The position numbers were made by a program, and so were the translations under genes. A DNA stretch of 64,000 nucleotides, taken from Symsagittifera roscoffensis (lineage: Eukaryota > Xenacoelomorpha > Acoela > Convolutidae). The stretch lies in assembly GCF_963678635.1 (NCBI RefSeq), contig NW_026970820.1:498001-562000 (forward strand). Direction: 5' to 3'. This document shows, one piece after another, positions 1-12,368 of the stretch; the stretch's first letter is position 1; each line of letters opens with the position of its first letter. Below the pieces are notes generated by a model, which saw only the letters and a list, made by a program, of their open reading frames with translations, was not told where the DNA came from and searched no databases.

Positions 1-1746
1 GGTCCCAGAGGGACCGAGTGAGCATCCTACCTCGATCCAGGATAACGGATAGTTGTTTTCAATTTTTCACAAAGTTTTTTTCACTAATGCTTGTTTTCAA
101 TTCCTCATGAGAAGCTGTATAATTTTTTAAAAAATTAATTTTATTAATCAATGCTTCCAAGAACAACTGTTGTTAGGGGGTTACAAATGCGGTTGGTGAA
201 AACTAGTAAGGGATAATGATGAGAAAAATTGTAAGTTTTCAAATGAATTTAAAAACAGTTTTTTTCTTTTTTCTTTTGTAAATCGGGAGAAATGAATCAC
301 TTTTTTTTGTTTTCCTCGCACCACTCACTGTTCTTAAGTAATGAAGATTCCTGTTCTAGCCGTTTATTACACTTTGGCAGAAACAACATCAATAGATGTA
401 AAATGTTTAAAAAAAAAAATTAAAAATTATGTTTTTTTTTTAAAAAAGTCAAAAATTTGTAATTTTCAAAATTGAAAAAAAGTGAAAATTAATTGCGTAT
501 TACGATTCAGCGTACCCAACTTAGTGGGTCTAGCATTTTAAATTACCAAAAAATGTTGAAAATTGTAGATTTTATGAAGTTTTCATTCTGGCTATGTTTC
601 CTTGTCGCCTCCACTTAAGGCACCTTTGAGCCAACTTGAGAAACTGGAACCTAAACAAGCTAAGCAGATAGTCTGAATGAGCCATTTTTAGCTTGATAAC
701 ACGCCTGGAAGAAAAAAAAATCCAGAAAAGAAAGAAAATTTTGAACTTTAACCTTTTTTTCTTCTTCAAATGGCGATACTTAGAATAATTTTTCAGCTGA
801 AAAGTTCAAAAAAAATCGAAAAATTCGAATTTTGAAAAATTTTTAAAAAAATCTCATCACTCTGTTTATTGGAGTCTTCGAGGTTTTTGGAGACCTTATC
901 TGGCGACTAACAACAAGTGGATCACTTATTTTAAAATTTTGAGAAAGGTCAAAAAAACATGTTTTTTCGACTTTTTTCACAGAATTCCGAAAGCAATATC
1001 TTGGCTAAAAACAAGAATGAGGGCCTAAAATTAGTACAAACAGTACTCCCACATAAGGTATATTAGGGTGGAAACAAAAAATTTACTCTGACTCAATAAT
1101 CGTTTTTTAACTTTATTTCTGAACAAGAAATTGAAAAGAAATCAAAAACTTAAAATTTTTTTGAAAAAAATGATTTTTTTTTAAAAGTGCCAATTTTTAG
1201 CTGAAACTTTTCATTTTAGCTAAGAAAACCAGAGCAATGCCCTTTAAGCTCAATTAAATTAATATAGCAAATTGTTTTCAAGTTTTTTCGTTAAAAGCTT
1301 TCATTTTGAAAGAGTAGTCAAAATTGGGTAAAAAAAAGTCAAAAAAATCAATTTTCTCTGATTCAAAAACCTCCACCACCATGATAATTAGTTCGTTAGA
1401 TAGGACTCCTAAGATCAATTTAGACTTACTTTCATAAAAATATCAAAATTTTTACTTATTTTTGAGAATTAAGCAAAATAAAAATTTTTCCCAAATTGGG
1501 CAAAAAGCCCAAATTAGCCCAAACACCTGTTAAAAATTGTTGGGTCAAAAAATCACAAAAGGAAACCCCTATTCGTTTGACATTTTAGGGCCGCATGCAA
1601 AAAATTAGACCAATCTAACCTGACAATTTCGAGAATCAACTTTTTTGTCAAAATTCTCTAAAGACCAATTTAGGGAGATTACTTGTACCGGTGGGGGCCC
1701 TACCCCACCTAAAAAATTTTTGAAATGCTGGAACGCGGCCACCTAG
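1..1746. repeat. Type A unit, partial (left part outside window)
   Basis: The unit begins in the GGTCCC core hairpin, so about 458 bp of its left part are missing. As far as I can read it matches 8822-10567 and 32539-34284 base for base. It ends with the terminal hairpin and CTAG at 1743-1746. Confidence 0.9.
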
Positions 1747-3937
1747 CACCCTCAAGGTCACGTGACTTAATTTTGTTTTTGGTATTTTCTGAAACCAAAA
1801 GAGAGCATGGTCACGCATCGATCTCATGTGCTCAAGCAAATACCTGGACTTCTACGCAATCCCATTCGCAATGCGCCCTTCGGGCGCAAATGCCAATGCT
1901 CAATTAATTTTGCCAGGTGAACATTTTTTAAAGAAAAATTCTGATGAATTTTAACTTAAACTACCACCAAAAAACGGATAGATTTCAAAGTGTGAAACAA
2001 TCAAGTTTTTGCTAATACCGGACATGCAGTGAGACTGATTTCGGCAGAAATAAAATGGAAAATGAAGGAAATGGAAAGAAAAAAATTGTTCAAAATAAGA
2101 ACGCATTATCAAAAACTTATTTGATCTCCGCTAATGTCATAATTCCGATCAGGCTGATTTCAGATTTTAAGCGTAGAGTTTACGGTTACGGCTGCTCCCT
2201 CTACAGGTCCCAGAGGGACCGTGTGAGCATCCTACCTCGATCCAGGATAACGGATAGTTGCTTTTAATTTTTCACAAAATTTTTTTTCACTAATGCTTGT
2301 TTTCAATTCCTCATGAGAAGCTGTATAAATTAAAAAAAAAATTGATTTTATTAATAAATGCTTCCAAGAACAACTGATGTTAGGCGGTTACAAATGCGGT
2401 TGGTGAAAACTAGTAAGGGATAATGATGAGAAAAATTGTAAGTTTTCAAATGAATTTAAAAACAGTTTTTTTCTTTTTCCTTTTGTAAATCGGGAGAAAT
2501 GAAGTATTTTTTTTATAAGTTTTCCTCGCACCACCCACTGCTCTTAAGTAATGAAGATTCCTGTTATAGCCGTTTATAACACTTTGGCAGAAAAAACATC
2601 AATATGATGTAAAATGTTTTAAAAAAGAGAAAAATTTGAAAATTATGTTTTTTTTTAAATAATCAAAAGTTTGTAATTTTCAAATTTGAAAAAAAGTAAA
2701 AATTAATTGCATATTACGATTCAGCGTACCCAACTTAGTGGGTCTAGCATTTTAAATTACCAAAAAATGTTTAAAATTGTAGATTTTATGAAGTTTTCAT
2801 TTTGTCTATTTTTCCTTGTCGCCTCCACTTAAAGCACCTTTGAGCCAACTTGAGAAACTGGAACCTAAACAAGCTGCACAGATAGTCTGAATGAGCCTTT
2901 TTCAGCGTGATAACATGCCTAGAGGAAAAAAAAACTCCATAAAAGAAAGAAAATTATGAACTTTAACCTTTTTTCTTCTTCAAATGGCGAAAAGTTCAAA
3001 AAATATCAAAAATTTCAAATTTTGACAAAAATTTTAAAAAATCTCATCAGTCTATTTAATGGAGTGTTCGAGGTTTTGGGAGACCTTATCTGGCGGCTAC
3101 CAACAAGTGGATCACTTATTTTAAAGTTTTGAGAAAGGTCAAAAAAACATGTTTTTTCGATTTTTTTGACAGAATTCCGGAAGCAATATCTTGTCTAAAA
3201 ACAAGAATGAGGGCCTAAAATTATTACAAGAAGTACTCCCACATAAGGTACATTAGGTTGGAAACAAAAAACTTACTCTGACTCAAAAATCGTTTTTTAA
3301 CTTTATTTCTGAACAAGAAATTGAAAAGAAATCAAAAACTTAAAAATTTTTTGAAAAAAGTGATTGTTTTGAAAAAGTGCCAATTTTTAGCTGAAACTTT
3401 TCATTTTAGCTAAGAAAGCCAGAGCAATGCCCTTTAAGCTCAAATAAATTAACTAAGCAAGTTATTTTCAAGTTTTTTCGTTAAAGGCTTTTATTTTGAA
3501 AAAGTAGTCAAAAATGGGTAAAAAAAAGTCAAAAAAATTAATTTTCTCCGATTCAAAAACCTCCACCGCCATGATGATTAGTTCGTTCGATAGGACTACT
3601 GAAATCAATTTAGACGTTTTTTCATAAGTATATCAAAATTTTTATTTATTTTTGAGAATTAAGCAAAAAATAAACTTTTCCCAAATTGGGCAAAATGCCC
3701 AAATTAGCCCAAACACCTGTTAAAAATTGTTGGGTCAAAAAGTCACAAGAGGAAACCCCTATTCATTTGACATTTTAGGGCCGCATGCAAAAAATTAGAC
3801 CAATCTAACCTGACAATTTCGAGAATCAACTTTTTTGCAAAATTTCTCTATAGTCCATTTGAGGGATATTACTTGTACCGGTGGGGGCCCCTACCCCACC
3901 TCAAAAAATTTTGTAATGCTGGAACGCGGCCACCTAG
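1747..3937. repeat. Type A unit, 2,191 bp
   Basis: Left part of subtype a1 (GAGAGCATGGTCACGCATCG). The right end is subtype 2, with GCAAAATTTCTCTATAGTCC before the hairpin and a 7-base hairpin loop. It is the shortest complete unit but one and has a drifted middle (2600-3060), including a shortened stretch after the 'cttcaaatggcga' segment. Confidence 0.9.
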
Positions 3938-6143
3938 CACCCTCAAGGTCACGTGACTTAGTTTTGTTTTTGGTATTTTCTGAAACCAAAACAATAAGGT
4001 CATGCGCCAATATCATGGCCTCAAGCAAAGACGTCGGACTCTACGCATTCACATTAGCCTTGAGCCCTTCGGGCGCAAATGCCAATGCTCAATTAATTTT
4101 GCCTGGTGAAAACTTTTTTAAGAGAAATTCTGATAAATTTTAACTTAAACTACCATCAAAAACGCAAAGATTTCAAAGTGTGAAATAATCAAGTTTTTGC
4201 TACTACCGGGCATGCAGTGAGACTGATTTCGGCTAAAATGAAATGAAAAATGAAGGAAATGGAAAGAAAAAAATTGTTCAAAATAAGAACGCAATTTCAA
4301 AAACTTATTTGATCTCCGCTAATGTCATAATTCCGATCAGGCTGATTTCAGATTTTAAGCGTAGAGTTTACGGTTACGGCTGCTCCCTCTACAGGTCCCA
4401 GAGGGACCGAGTGAGCATCCTACCTCGATCCAGGATAACGGATAGTTGTTTTTAGTTTTTCACAAAATTTTTTTCACTAATGCTTGTTTTCAATACCTCA
4501 TGAGAAGCTGTATAAATTTTTAAAAAATTGATTTTATTAATCAATGCTTCCAAGAACAACTGATGTTAGGGGGTTACAAATGCGGTTGGTGAAAACTAGT
4601 AAGGGATAATGATGAGAAAAATTGTAAGTTTTCAAATGAATTTAAAAACAGTTTTTTTCTTTTTTCTTTTGTAAATCGGGAGAAATGAATCAGTTTTTTT
4701 TGTTTTCCTCGCACCACCTACTGTTCTTAAGTAATGAAGATTCCTGTTCTAGCCGTTTATAACACTTTGGCAGAAACAACATCAATATGATGTAAAATGT
4801 TTTAAAAAAGAGAAAAAATTAAAAATTATGTTTTTTTTTTAAAAAAGTCAAAAATTTGTAATTTTCAAAATTGAAAAAAAGTGAAAATTAATTGCATATT
4901 ACGATTCAGCGTACCCAATTTAGTGGGTCTAGCATTTTAAATAACCAAAAAATATTAAAAATTGTAGATTTTATGAAGTTTTCATTCTGGCTATGTTTCC
5001 TTGTCGCCTCCACTTAAGGCACCTTTGAGCCAACTTGAGAATCTGGAACCTAAGCAAGCTATGCAGATAGTCTGAATGAGCCATTTTTAGCTTGATAACA
5101 CGCCTGGAAGAAAAAAAATCCAGAGAAGAAAGAAAATTTTGAATTTTAACTTTTTTTCTTCTTCAAATGGCGATACTTAGAATAATTTTTCAGCTGAAAA
5201 GTTCAAAAAAAATCAAAAAATTCGAATTTTGAAAAATTTTTAAAAAAATCTCATCAGTCTGTTTATTGGAGTCTTCGAGGTTTTTGGAGATTTTATCTGG
5301 CGACTAACAACAAGTGGATCACTTATTTTAAATTTTTGAGAAAGGTCAAAAAAACATGTTTTTTCGACTTTTTTGGCAGAATTCCGAAACAAATATCTTG
5401 GCTAAAAACAAGAATGAGGGCCTAAAATTAGTACAAACAGTACTCCCACATAAGGTACATTAGAGTGGAAACAAAAAATTTACTCTGACTCAATAATCGT
5501 TTTTTAACTTTATTTCTGAACAAGAAATTGAAAAGAAATCAAAAACTGAAAATTTTTTTGAAAAAAATGATTGTTTTGAAAAAGTGTCAATTTTTAGCTG
5601 AAACTTTTCATTTTAGCTAAGAAAACCAGAGCAATGCCCTTTAAGCTCAATTAAATTAATATAGCAAATTGTTTTCAAGTTTTTTCGTTAAAAGCTTTCA
5701 TTTTGAAACAGTATTCAAAAATGGGTAAAAAAAAGTCAAAAAAATCAATTTTCTCCGATTCAAAAACCTCCACTACCATGATGATTAGTGCGTTAGATAG
5801 GACTGCTGAGATCAATTTAGACGTTCTTTCATAAATATATCAAAATTTTCACTTATTTTTGAGAATTAAGCAAAATAAAAACTTTTCCCAAATTGGGCAA
5901 AAAGCCCAAATTAGCCCAAACACCTGTTAAAAATTGTTGGGTCAAAAAATCACAAAAGGAAACCCCTATTCGTTTGACATTTTAGGGCCGCATGCAAAAA
6001 ATTAGACCAATCTAACCTGACAATTTCGAGAATCGACTTTTTTGTCAAAATTCTCTAAAGACCAATTTAGGGAGATTACTTGTACCGGTGGGGGCCCTAC
6101 CCCACCTAAAAAATTTTTGAAATGCTGGAACGCGGCCACCTAG
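3938..6143. repeat. Type A unit, 2,206 bp
   Basis: Left part of subtype a2 (CAATAAGGTCATGCGCCAAT), following a subtype 2 right end. Its own right end is subtype 1. The GC hairpin at the left is weakened (GAGCCCTTCGGGCGC). Confidence 0.9.
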
Positions 6144-8363
6144 CACCCTCAAGGTCACGTGTTGGATTTTTGTTTCTGGTATTTTCTGAAACCAAAAGAG
6201 AGCGTGGTCATGCATCTACATCATGTGCTCAAGCAAATACGTGGACTTCTACGCATTCCCATTAGCAATGCGCCCTTCGGGCGCAAATGCCAATGCTCAA
6301 TTAATTCTGGCAGGTGAAAATTTTTTGAAGAATAATTCTGATGAATTTTAACTTAAACTACCACCAAAAAACGGATAGATTTCAAAGTGTGAAACAATCA
6401 AGTTTTTGCTAATACCGGGCATGCAGTGAGACTGATTTCAGCAAAAATAAAATGGAAAATGAAGGAAATGGAAAGAAAAAAATTGTTCAAAACAAGAATG
6501 CATTATCAAAAACTTATTTGATCTCCGCTAATGCTATAATTCCGATCAAACTGATTCCAGATTTTAAGCGTACAGTTAACGGTTACGGCTGCTCCCTCTA
6601 CAGGTCCCAGAGGGACCGAGTGAGCATCCTACCTCGATCCAGGATAACGGATAGTTGTTTTTAATTGTTCACAAAATTTTTTTCACTAATGCTTGTTTTC
6701 AATTCCTCATGAAAAGCTGTATAAATTTTTAAAAAATTGATTTTATTAATCAATGCTTCCAAGATCCAAGAACAACTGATGTTAGGGGGTTACAAATGCG
6801 GTTGGTGAAAACTAGTAAGGGATAATGATGAGAAAAATTGTAGGTTTTCTAATGAATTTAAAAACAGTTTTTTTCTTTTTTCTTTTGTAAATCGGGAGAA
6901 ATGAATCAGTTTTTTTTTGTTTTCCTCGCACCACCCACTGTTCTTAAGTAATGAAGATTCCTGTTCTAGCCGTTTATAACACTTTGGCAGAAACAACATC
7001 AATATGATGTAAAATGTTTTAAAAAAGAGAAAAAATTAAAAATTATGTTTTTTTTTAAAAAAGTCAAAAATTTGTAATTTTCAAAATTGAAAAAAAAATG
7101 AAAAATAATTGCATATTACGATTCAGCGTACCCAACTTAGTGGGTCTAGCATTTTAAATTACCAAAAAATATTGCAAATTGTAGATTTTATGAAGTTTTC
7201 ATTTTGGCTATTTTTCCTTGTCGCCTCCACTTATGGCACCTTTGAGCCAACTTGAGAAACTGGAACCTAAACAAGCTGCACAGATGGTCAAAATGAGCCA
7301 TTTTCAGCGCGATAACACGGCTGGAAGAAAAAAAACTCCAGAAAAGAAAGAAAATTATGAACTTTAACCTTTTTTCTTCTTCAAATGGCGATACTTAGAA
7401 TAATTTTTCAGCTGAAAAGTTCAAAAAATATCAAAAATTTCAAATTTTGACAAAAATTTTAAAAAAATCTCATCAGTCTATTTATTGGAGTGTTCGAGGT
7501 TTTGGGAGACCTTATCTGGCGGCTACCAACAAATGGATCACTTATTTTAAAATTTTGAGAAAGGTCAAAAAAACATGTTTTTTTGATTTTTTTGACAGAA
7601 TTCCGAAAGCAATATCTTGGCTAAAAACAAGATTGAGGGCCTAAAATTAGTACAAACAGTACTCCCACATAAGGTACATTAGGTTGGAAACAAAAAATTT
7701 ACTCTGACTCAAAAATCGTTTTTTAACTTTATTTCTGAACAAGAAATTGAAAAGAAATGAAAAACTTAAAAATTTTTTGAAAAAAAAGATTGTTTTGAAA
7801 AAGTGCCAATTTTTAGCTGAAACTTTTCATTTTAGCTAATAAAGCCAGAGCAATGCCCTTTAAGCTCAAATAAATTAATTATGCAAATTATTTTGAAGTT
7901 TTTTCGTTAAAGCCTTTTATTTTGAAAAAGTATTCAAAAATGGGTAAAAAAAAGTCAAAAAAATCAATTTTCTCCGATTCAAAAACCTCCACTACCATGA
8001 TGATTAGTTCGTTAGATAGGACTGCTGAGATCAATTTAGACGTATTTTCATAAGTATATCAAAATTTTTATTTATTTTTGAGAAATAAGCAAAATAAAAA
8101 CTTTTCCCAAATTGGGCAAAAAGCCCAAATTAGCCCAAACACCTGTTAAAAATTGTTGGGTCAAAAAATCACAAAAGGAAACCCCTATTCGTTTGCCATT
8201 TTAGGGCCGCATGCAAAAAATTAGACCAATCTAACCTGACAATTTCGAGAATCGACTTTTTTGCAAAATTTCTCTATAGTCCATTTGAGGGATATTACTT
8301 GTACCGGTGGGGGCCCCTACCCCACCTCAAAAAATTTTGTAATGCTGGAACGCGGCCACCTAG
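6144..8363. repeat. Type A unit, 2,220 bp
   Basis: Subtype a1 left, with the CACGTG palindrome half lost (GTCACGTGTTGG). Subtype 2 right end. It carries a local duplication CCAAGATCCAAGA near 6760 that is shared only with the unit at 43445. Confidence 0.9.
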
Positions 8364-8373
8364 CACCCTCAAG

Positions 8374-8383
8374 GTCACGTGAC
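8374..8383. other. Terminal palindrome GTCACGTGAC, 10 bases from CTAG (type A left end)
   Basis: A perfect 10-base palindrome separated by exactly 10 bases from the CTAG at 8360-8363. In the orientation of the C genes this reads palindrome, 10 bases, CTAG, which is the arrangement of a classical Helitron 3' end (short hairpin, 10-12 bases, CTRR). It is full in the units at 1747, 3938, 8364, 32081, 39014, 43445, 45658, 52286, 56707, 61117 and 63334, and altered in the others. Confidence 0.6.
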
Positions 8384-8485
8384 TTACTTTTGTTTTTGGT
8401 ATTTTCTGAAACCAAAACAATAAGGTCATGCGCCAATATCATGGCCTCAAGCAAAGACGTCGGACTCTACGCATTCACATTAGCC

Positions 8486-8504
8486 TTGCGCCATTCGGGC
8501 GCAA
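8486..8504. other. GC hairpin in left part of type A unit
   Basis: Stem TTGCGCC / GGCGCAA around a 5-base loop. In a1 units the same place has TGCGCCC / GGGCGCA around TTC (for example 1872-1888). It is degraded at 39.1, 41.4 and 61.2 kb and absent at 56.8 kb, so it is not indispensable in every copy. Confidence 0.6.
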
Positions 8505-8821
8505 ATGCCAATGCTCAATTAATTTTGCCAGGTGAAAATTTTTCAAAGGAAAATGCTGATAAATTTTAACTGAAACTACCACCAAAAAAAACCAAAGATA
8601 TCAAAGTGTGAAACAATCAAGTTTTTGCTAATACCGGGCATGCAGTGAGACTGATTTCGGCAAAAATAAAATGGAAAATGAAGGAAATGGAAAGAAAAAA
8701 ATTGTTCAAAATAAGAACGCAACTTCAAAAACTTATTTGATCTCCGCTAATGTCATAATTCCGATCAGGCTGATTTCAGATTTTAAGCGTCGAATTTACG
8801 GTTACGGCTGCTCCCTCTACA

Positions 8822-8864
8822 GGTCCCAGAGGGACCGAGTGAGCATCCTACCTCGATCCAGGAT
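8822..8864. other. Conserved two-hairpin core of type A unit
   Basis: Hairpin 1 is GGTCCC / GGGACC around AGA (8822-8836). Hairpin 2 is ATCCT / AGGAT around ten bases (8845-8864). With CCCTCT just upstream, a rival pairing CCCTCT / AGAGGG is possible. This is the best conserved stretch of the unit and occurs about 458 bp from each left end, for example at 2206, 4395, 6603, 32539, 37254, 39478, 41694, 43904, 46114 and 48326. Confidence 0.75.
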
Positions 8865-10316
8865 AACGGATAGTTGTTTTCAATTTTTCACAAAGTTTTT
8901 TTCACTAATGCTTGTTTTCAATTCCTCATGAGAAGCTGTATAATTTTTTAAAAAATTAATTTTATTAATCAATGCTTCCAAGAACAACTGTTGTTAGGGG
9001 GTTACAAATGCGGTTGGTGAAAACTAGTAAGGGATAATGATGAGAAAAATTGTAAGTTTTCAAATGAATTTAAAAACAGTTTTTTTCTTTTTTCTTTTGT
9101 AAATCGGGAGAAATGAATCACTTTTTTTTGTTTTCCTCGCACCACTCACTGTTCTTAAGTAATGAAGATTCCTGTTCTAGCCGTTTATTACACTTTGGCA
9201 GAAACAACATCAATAGATGTAAAATGTTTAAAAAAAAAAATTAAAAATTATGTTTTTTTTTTAAAAAAGTCAAAAATTTGTAATTTTCAAAATTGAAAAA
9301 AAGTGAAAATTAATTGCGTATTACGATTCAGCGTACCCAACTTAGTGGGTCTAGCATTTTAAATTACCAAAAAATGTTGAAAATTGTAGATTTTATGAAG
9401 TTTTCATTCTGGCTATGTTTCCTTGTCGCCTCCACTTAAGGCACCTTTGAGCCAACTTGAGAAACTGGAACCTAAACAAGCTAAGCAGATAGTCTGAATG
9501 AGCCATTTTTAGCTTGATAACACGCCTGGAAGAAAAAAAAATCCAGAAAAGAAAGAAAATTTTGAACTTTAACCTTTTTTTCTTCTTCAAATGGCGATAC
9601 TTAGAATAATTTTTCAGCTGAAAAGTTCAAAAAAAATCGAAAAATTCGAATTTTGAAAAATTTTTAAAAAAATCTCATCACTCTGTTTATTGGAGTCTTC
9701 GAGGTTTTTGGAGACCTTATCTGGCGACTAACAACAAGTGGATCACTTATTTTAAAATTTTGAGAAAGGTCAAAAAAACATGTTTTTTCGACTTTTTTCA
9801 CAGAATTCCGAAAGCAATATCTTGGCTAAAAACAAGAATGAGGGCCTAAAATTAGTACAAACAGTACTCCCACATAAGGTATATTAGGGTGGAAACAAAA
9901 AATTTACTCTGACTCAATAATCGTTTTTTAACTTTATTTCTGAACAAGAAATTGAAAAGAAATCAAAAACTTAAAATTTTTTTGAAAAAAATGATTTTTT
10001 TTTAAAAGTGCCAATTTTTAGCTGAAACTTTTCATTTTAGCTAAGAAAACCAGAGCAATGCCCTTTAAGCTCAATTAAATTAATATAGCAAATTGTTTTC
10101 AAGTTTTTTCGTTAAAAGCTTTCATTTTGAAAGAGTAGTCAAAATTGGGTAAAAAAAAGTCAAAAAAATCAATTTTCTCTGATTCAAAAACCTCCACCAC
10201 CATGATAATTAGTTCGTTAGATAGGACTCCTAAGATCAATTTAGACTTACTTTCATAAAAATATCAAAATTTTTACTTATTTTTGAGAATTAAGCAAAAT
10301 AAAAATTTTTCCCAAA

Positions 10317-10333
10317 TTGGGCAAAAAGCCCAA
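10317..10333. other. Subterminal hairpin TTGGGC / GCCCAA
   Basis: A six-base stem around AAAAA, preceded by the palindrome CCCAAATTGGG, about 235 bp before the right CTAG. It is present in every complete A unit and changed only at the 41.0 and 63.1 kb copies (CCCAGATTGGG), where the stem itself survives. Confidence 0.6.
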
Positions 10334-10412
10334 ATTAGCCCAAACACCTGTTAAAAATTGTTGGGTCAAAAAATCACAAAAGGAAACCCCTATTCGTTTG
10401 ACATTTTAGGGC

Positions 10413-10429
10413 CGCATGCAAAAAATTAG
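10413..10429. repeat. CGCATGCAAAAAATTAG motif shared by A, B and C
   Basis: The motif occurs once per A unit, about 140 bp before CTAG, and at the end of each 525-bp subrepeat in B (30886, 31408, 31930 and the B2 equivalents) and C (28903, 29424; a decayed copy at 28364). It ties the A family to B and C by sequence. Confidence 0.65.
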
Positions 10430-10510
10430 ACCAATCTAACCTGACAATTTCGAGAATCAACTTTTTTGTCAAAATTCTCTAAAGACCAATTTAGGGAGAT
10501 TACTTGTACC

Positions 10511-10530
10511 GGTGGGGGCCCTACCCCACC
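10511..10530. other. Right-terminal hairpin of type A unit
   Basis: Stem GGTGGGG / CCCCACC around GCCCTA (a 7-base loop in subtype 2 ends), 33 bases before the terminal CTAG. Compared with the B/C hairpin, the third stem pair is T-A here, against A-T (with one extra pair) there, so the stem is kept while bases change. Confidence 0.75.
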
Positions 10531-10567
10531 TAAAAAATTTTTGAAATGCTGGAACGCGGCCACCTAG

Positions 10568-10640
10568 GGGTGCTTAACCATCCCCACCCACCCGACCTGG
10601 GTTTTTTACCAATGCACTTGATCAACCAGGCTTCCACCAC
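10568..10640. other. Left terminal region of the 19-kb element
   Basis: The region holds CCCCACCCACCCGACC (10582-10597), matching B at 29591, then CCTGG...CCAGG which can pair. On the gene strand this is a G-rich 3' end (GGTCGGGTGGGTGGGG) able to form a quadruplex. A 70-codon open frame running across the joint from the A unit is chance. Confidence 0.6.
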
Positions 10641-10744
10641 TGTTTTCTGTTCGATTCGATCAGGGATCATGGTTGTTTACTGTTTGCACATAATAAGTGA
10701 CTATGATGTAATTAGTGTTGAAAAAAAAAAGTTTTTAACTGATC

Positions 10745-10820
10745 GTCTCACACCGGGGTTCGAACACCAGACATATCGGTCCTGAGTCTAACGCTCTAAC
10801 CAACTGCGCCACCTTGCGTC
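10745..10820 (-). pseudogene. tRNA-like sequence 1 (Leu-CAG-like)
   Basis: Minus strand: box A TGGCGCAGTTGGTTAGAGCG, an anticodon-like loop CTCAGGA, box B GTTCGAACCCC, then a T-run that could end Pol III transcription. The anticodon stem and T stem do not pair properly. Confidence 0.6.
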
Positions 10821-11032
10821 TTGCTTAGGCAGAAGCGAAAGTATTGTTCAACAAACGATTTCAGTCGTATGATTAGTAAAACTGAGACGATTATATTCAG
10901 TTTTTTGATTTACTTTTTCTTTCCAGTCCATTGACTGGATTACACTGAAACATGAACTTTATTTTAATATCTTAAGCATTTCAGTATGCTTAGTTTTTAA
11001 CTACATATTTTAACAGGAATGTCAGCAATGCT

Positions 11033-11100
11033 ACGATTTGGAAACGAACCTTCAACCAACGGAGACCTAATAGTGGACGGAACCACTAGACCACAAACGA
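11033..11100 (-). pseudogene. tRNA-like sequence 2
   Basis: Minus strand: box A TGGTCTAGTGGTTC and box B GGTTCGTTTCC, 33 bases apart. I could not draw a good anticodon arm. Confidence 0.5.
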
Positions 11101-11170
11101 CGAAATTGTTGTTGAATTGGGACATTATCAGTGAAATTAAACGTCAAATGTGATGTCTTATCAGTGTCAT

Positions 11171-11480
11171 TGGGCGTATGTATGTATGCATGTATATATT
11201 TATGTATATTTGTATGTACGTATGTATGTATGTATGTATGTATGTATGTATGGATTAAAGTAATGTTGTATGTATGTGAATGCAGGCATACAAATATGTT
11301 TGCTCGTGTACTTATGTAGGTACGTGTGTATGTTGTATGCATGTATGTATGAATTTATGTATGTATGTATTTATGTATGTATTTATGTGATTATGTATGT
11401 TTTATTGCATATTGTATGAATGTGTGTAAGTATGTGAAATGTATGTCTTGATTGATGTATCTATGTACGTATATAAAATA
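11171..11480. repeat. (TATG)n microsatellite
   Basis: The tetranucleotide TATG runs over about 300 bp, purest at 11215-11252 and 11340-11400, with interruptions. Open frames of 62 and 91 codons on both strands are products of the repeat. Confidence 0.9.
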
Positions 11481-11817
11481 TTGCTAACACTGAATATTTT
11501 CTTTTCTGTTTCTTCGATAAACTATAACGAGTAATGTTGATATATGACAATGACGAATGTTTAATAGTGAATTTTTTACCATTGCCTCATCAGCTTCCAT
11601 TTTATGTAACGTTTTTACATTTTAAGAGAACTCTCTTGTTTCGACTGTTTCTGAGAATATTCAATTCGGGCAGACAAAAAGCAGAAACGTTAGACGTTTT
11701 TCTTTGAAAAGGAAAATAATTGAACGATTTGAGTCTGGTTATGAATGTGATTGTTTCAACTGAACATACTCATTAACTTTGACAGCTATTAAAGGAAATG
11801 TGTTCAAAAAATTTTTC

Positions 11818-11892
11818 TTCGACCTGTCAGAGTTTCGAACCGGCGTGTTTGGTTTGCAAGACCAGTTATGAACCACTAAACTATCGTCTCGT
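11818..11892 (-). pseudogene. tRNA-like sequence 3 (Ala-TGC-like loop)
   Basis: Minus strand: box A TAGTTTAGTGG, anticodon arm TGGT / ACCA around CTTGCAA (TGC), box B CCGGTTCGAAAC. The T stem does not pair. Confidence 0.6.
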
Positions 11893-12111
11893 GATAATTG
11901 CTGCAAGTTGCGATTGGCAGTGAAGGAAACAGAAGAAACAATTGCTGTGGTTTAGAGAGACACTATTTGAAATAATTCCTTCCACTAGGATAGCTTTGTG
12001 GAACCAGAGTCAACCCGGCCTCTCTTCTGTCATCCCACTGTGGGAAATGAAACTTTTTGTCAAGGTTTATTGGAAGGATAGGAAAAACATTTAATGATAT
12101 GAAGGATCAGT

Positions 12112-12175
12112 GTGGGAATCGAACTAGGGCTATCTGCTTCCAAGTCCTGTGCAGATTCGCTTGTGGTAAGACAGA
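12112..12175 (-). pseudogene. tRNA-like sequence 4 (Pro-TGG-like loop)
   Basis: Minus strand: loop CTTGGAA and box B TAGTTCGATTCCC are clear. Box A is weak and the T stem unpaired. Confidence 0.5.
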
Positions 12176-12368
12176 TATCTAATAGACACTAGTTTTTGCC
12201 GACCAATCATCTGAGGTCTTAGAAAGCATGGCTGGAAAAAGACAAGATTTGAAATCTGATGGTTTTCTGTAATGTTAACAGATGTTGTGCGATGAGTTAA
12301 AAATATTTTTTCATGAGGGAATTGAAACAAAGAGAAACATAAAATTTTGATCTATTGGAGTCACTGCC

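Larger units (their letters stand above)
8364..10567. repeat. Type A unit, 2,204 bp, adjoining the 19-kb element
   Basis: Subtype a2 left and subtype 1 right. It appears identical in length and sequence to 32081-34284, on the other side of C and B1. Its final CTAG (10564-10567) is directly followed by the left end of C. The structured elements listed below are mapped in this copy. Confidence 0.92.

Noticed and set aside
842-880. Minus-strand CTGATGAG, reminiscent of a hammerhead ribozyme, repeated in the A units
   Set aside because: No GAAA partner and no stem II or III can be formed in the AT-rich flank, and some units read CTCATCAC here, which breaks the motif.
2055-2267. 70-codon frame starting MENEGNGKKK that recurs in many A units
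   Set aside because: It is carried by the high similarity of units. Indels near 39.38, 45.99 and 48.23 kb shift or shorten it without any sign of repair, and it runs into the hairpin core, which better explains the conservation.
8261-8569. 102-codon frame over the A-A joint (MQNFSIVHLRD)
   Set aside because: It crosses the CTAG boundary and is open only for the subtype 2 / a2 combination; there is no codon-level conservation.
9393-9590. 65-codon minus-strand Lys/Phe-rich frame in several A units
   Set aside because: Poly-A/T composition and presence only in the near-identical a2 lineage mean it is not a gene.
10568-10570. Classical Helitron 5' TC terminus
   Set aside because: Neither strand shows TC directly at a CTAG joint; the element would have to end differently, as Helentron/Helitron2 types do.
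11067-11342. 62- and 91-codon frames on both strands at the microsatellite
   Set aside because: They are translations of the TATG repeat.
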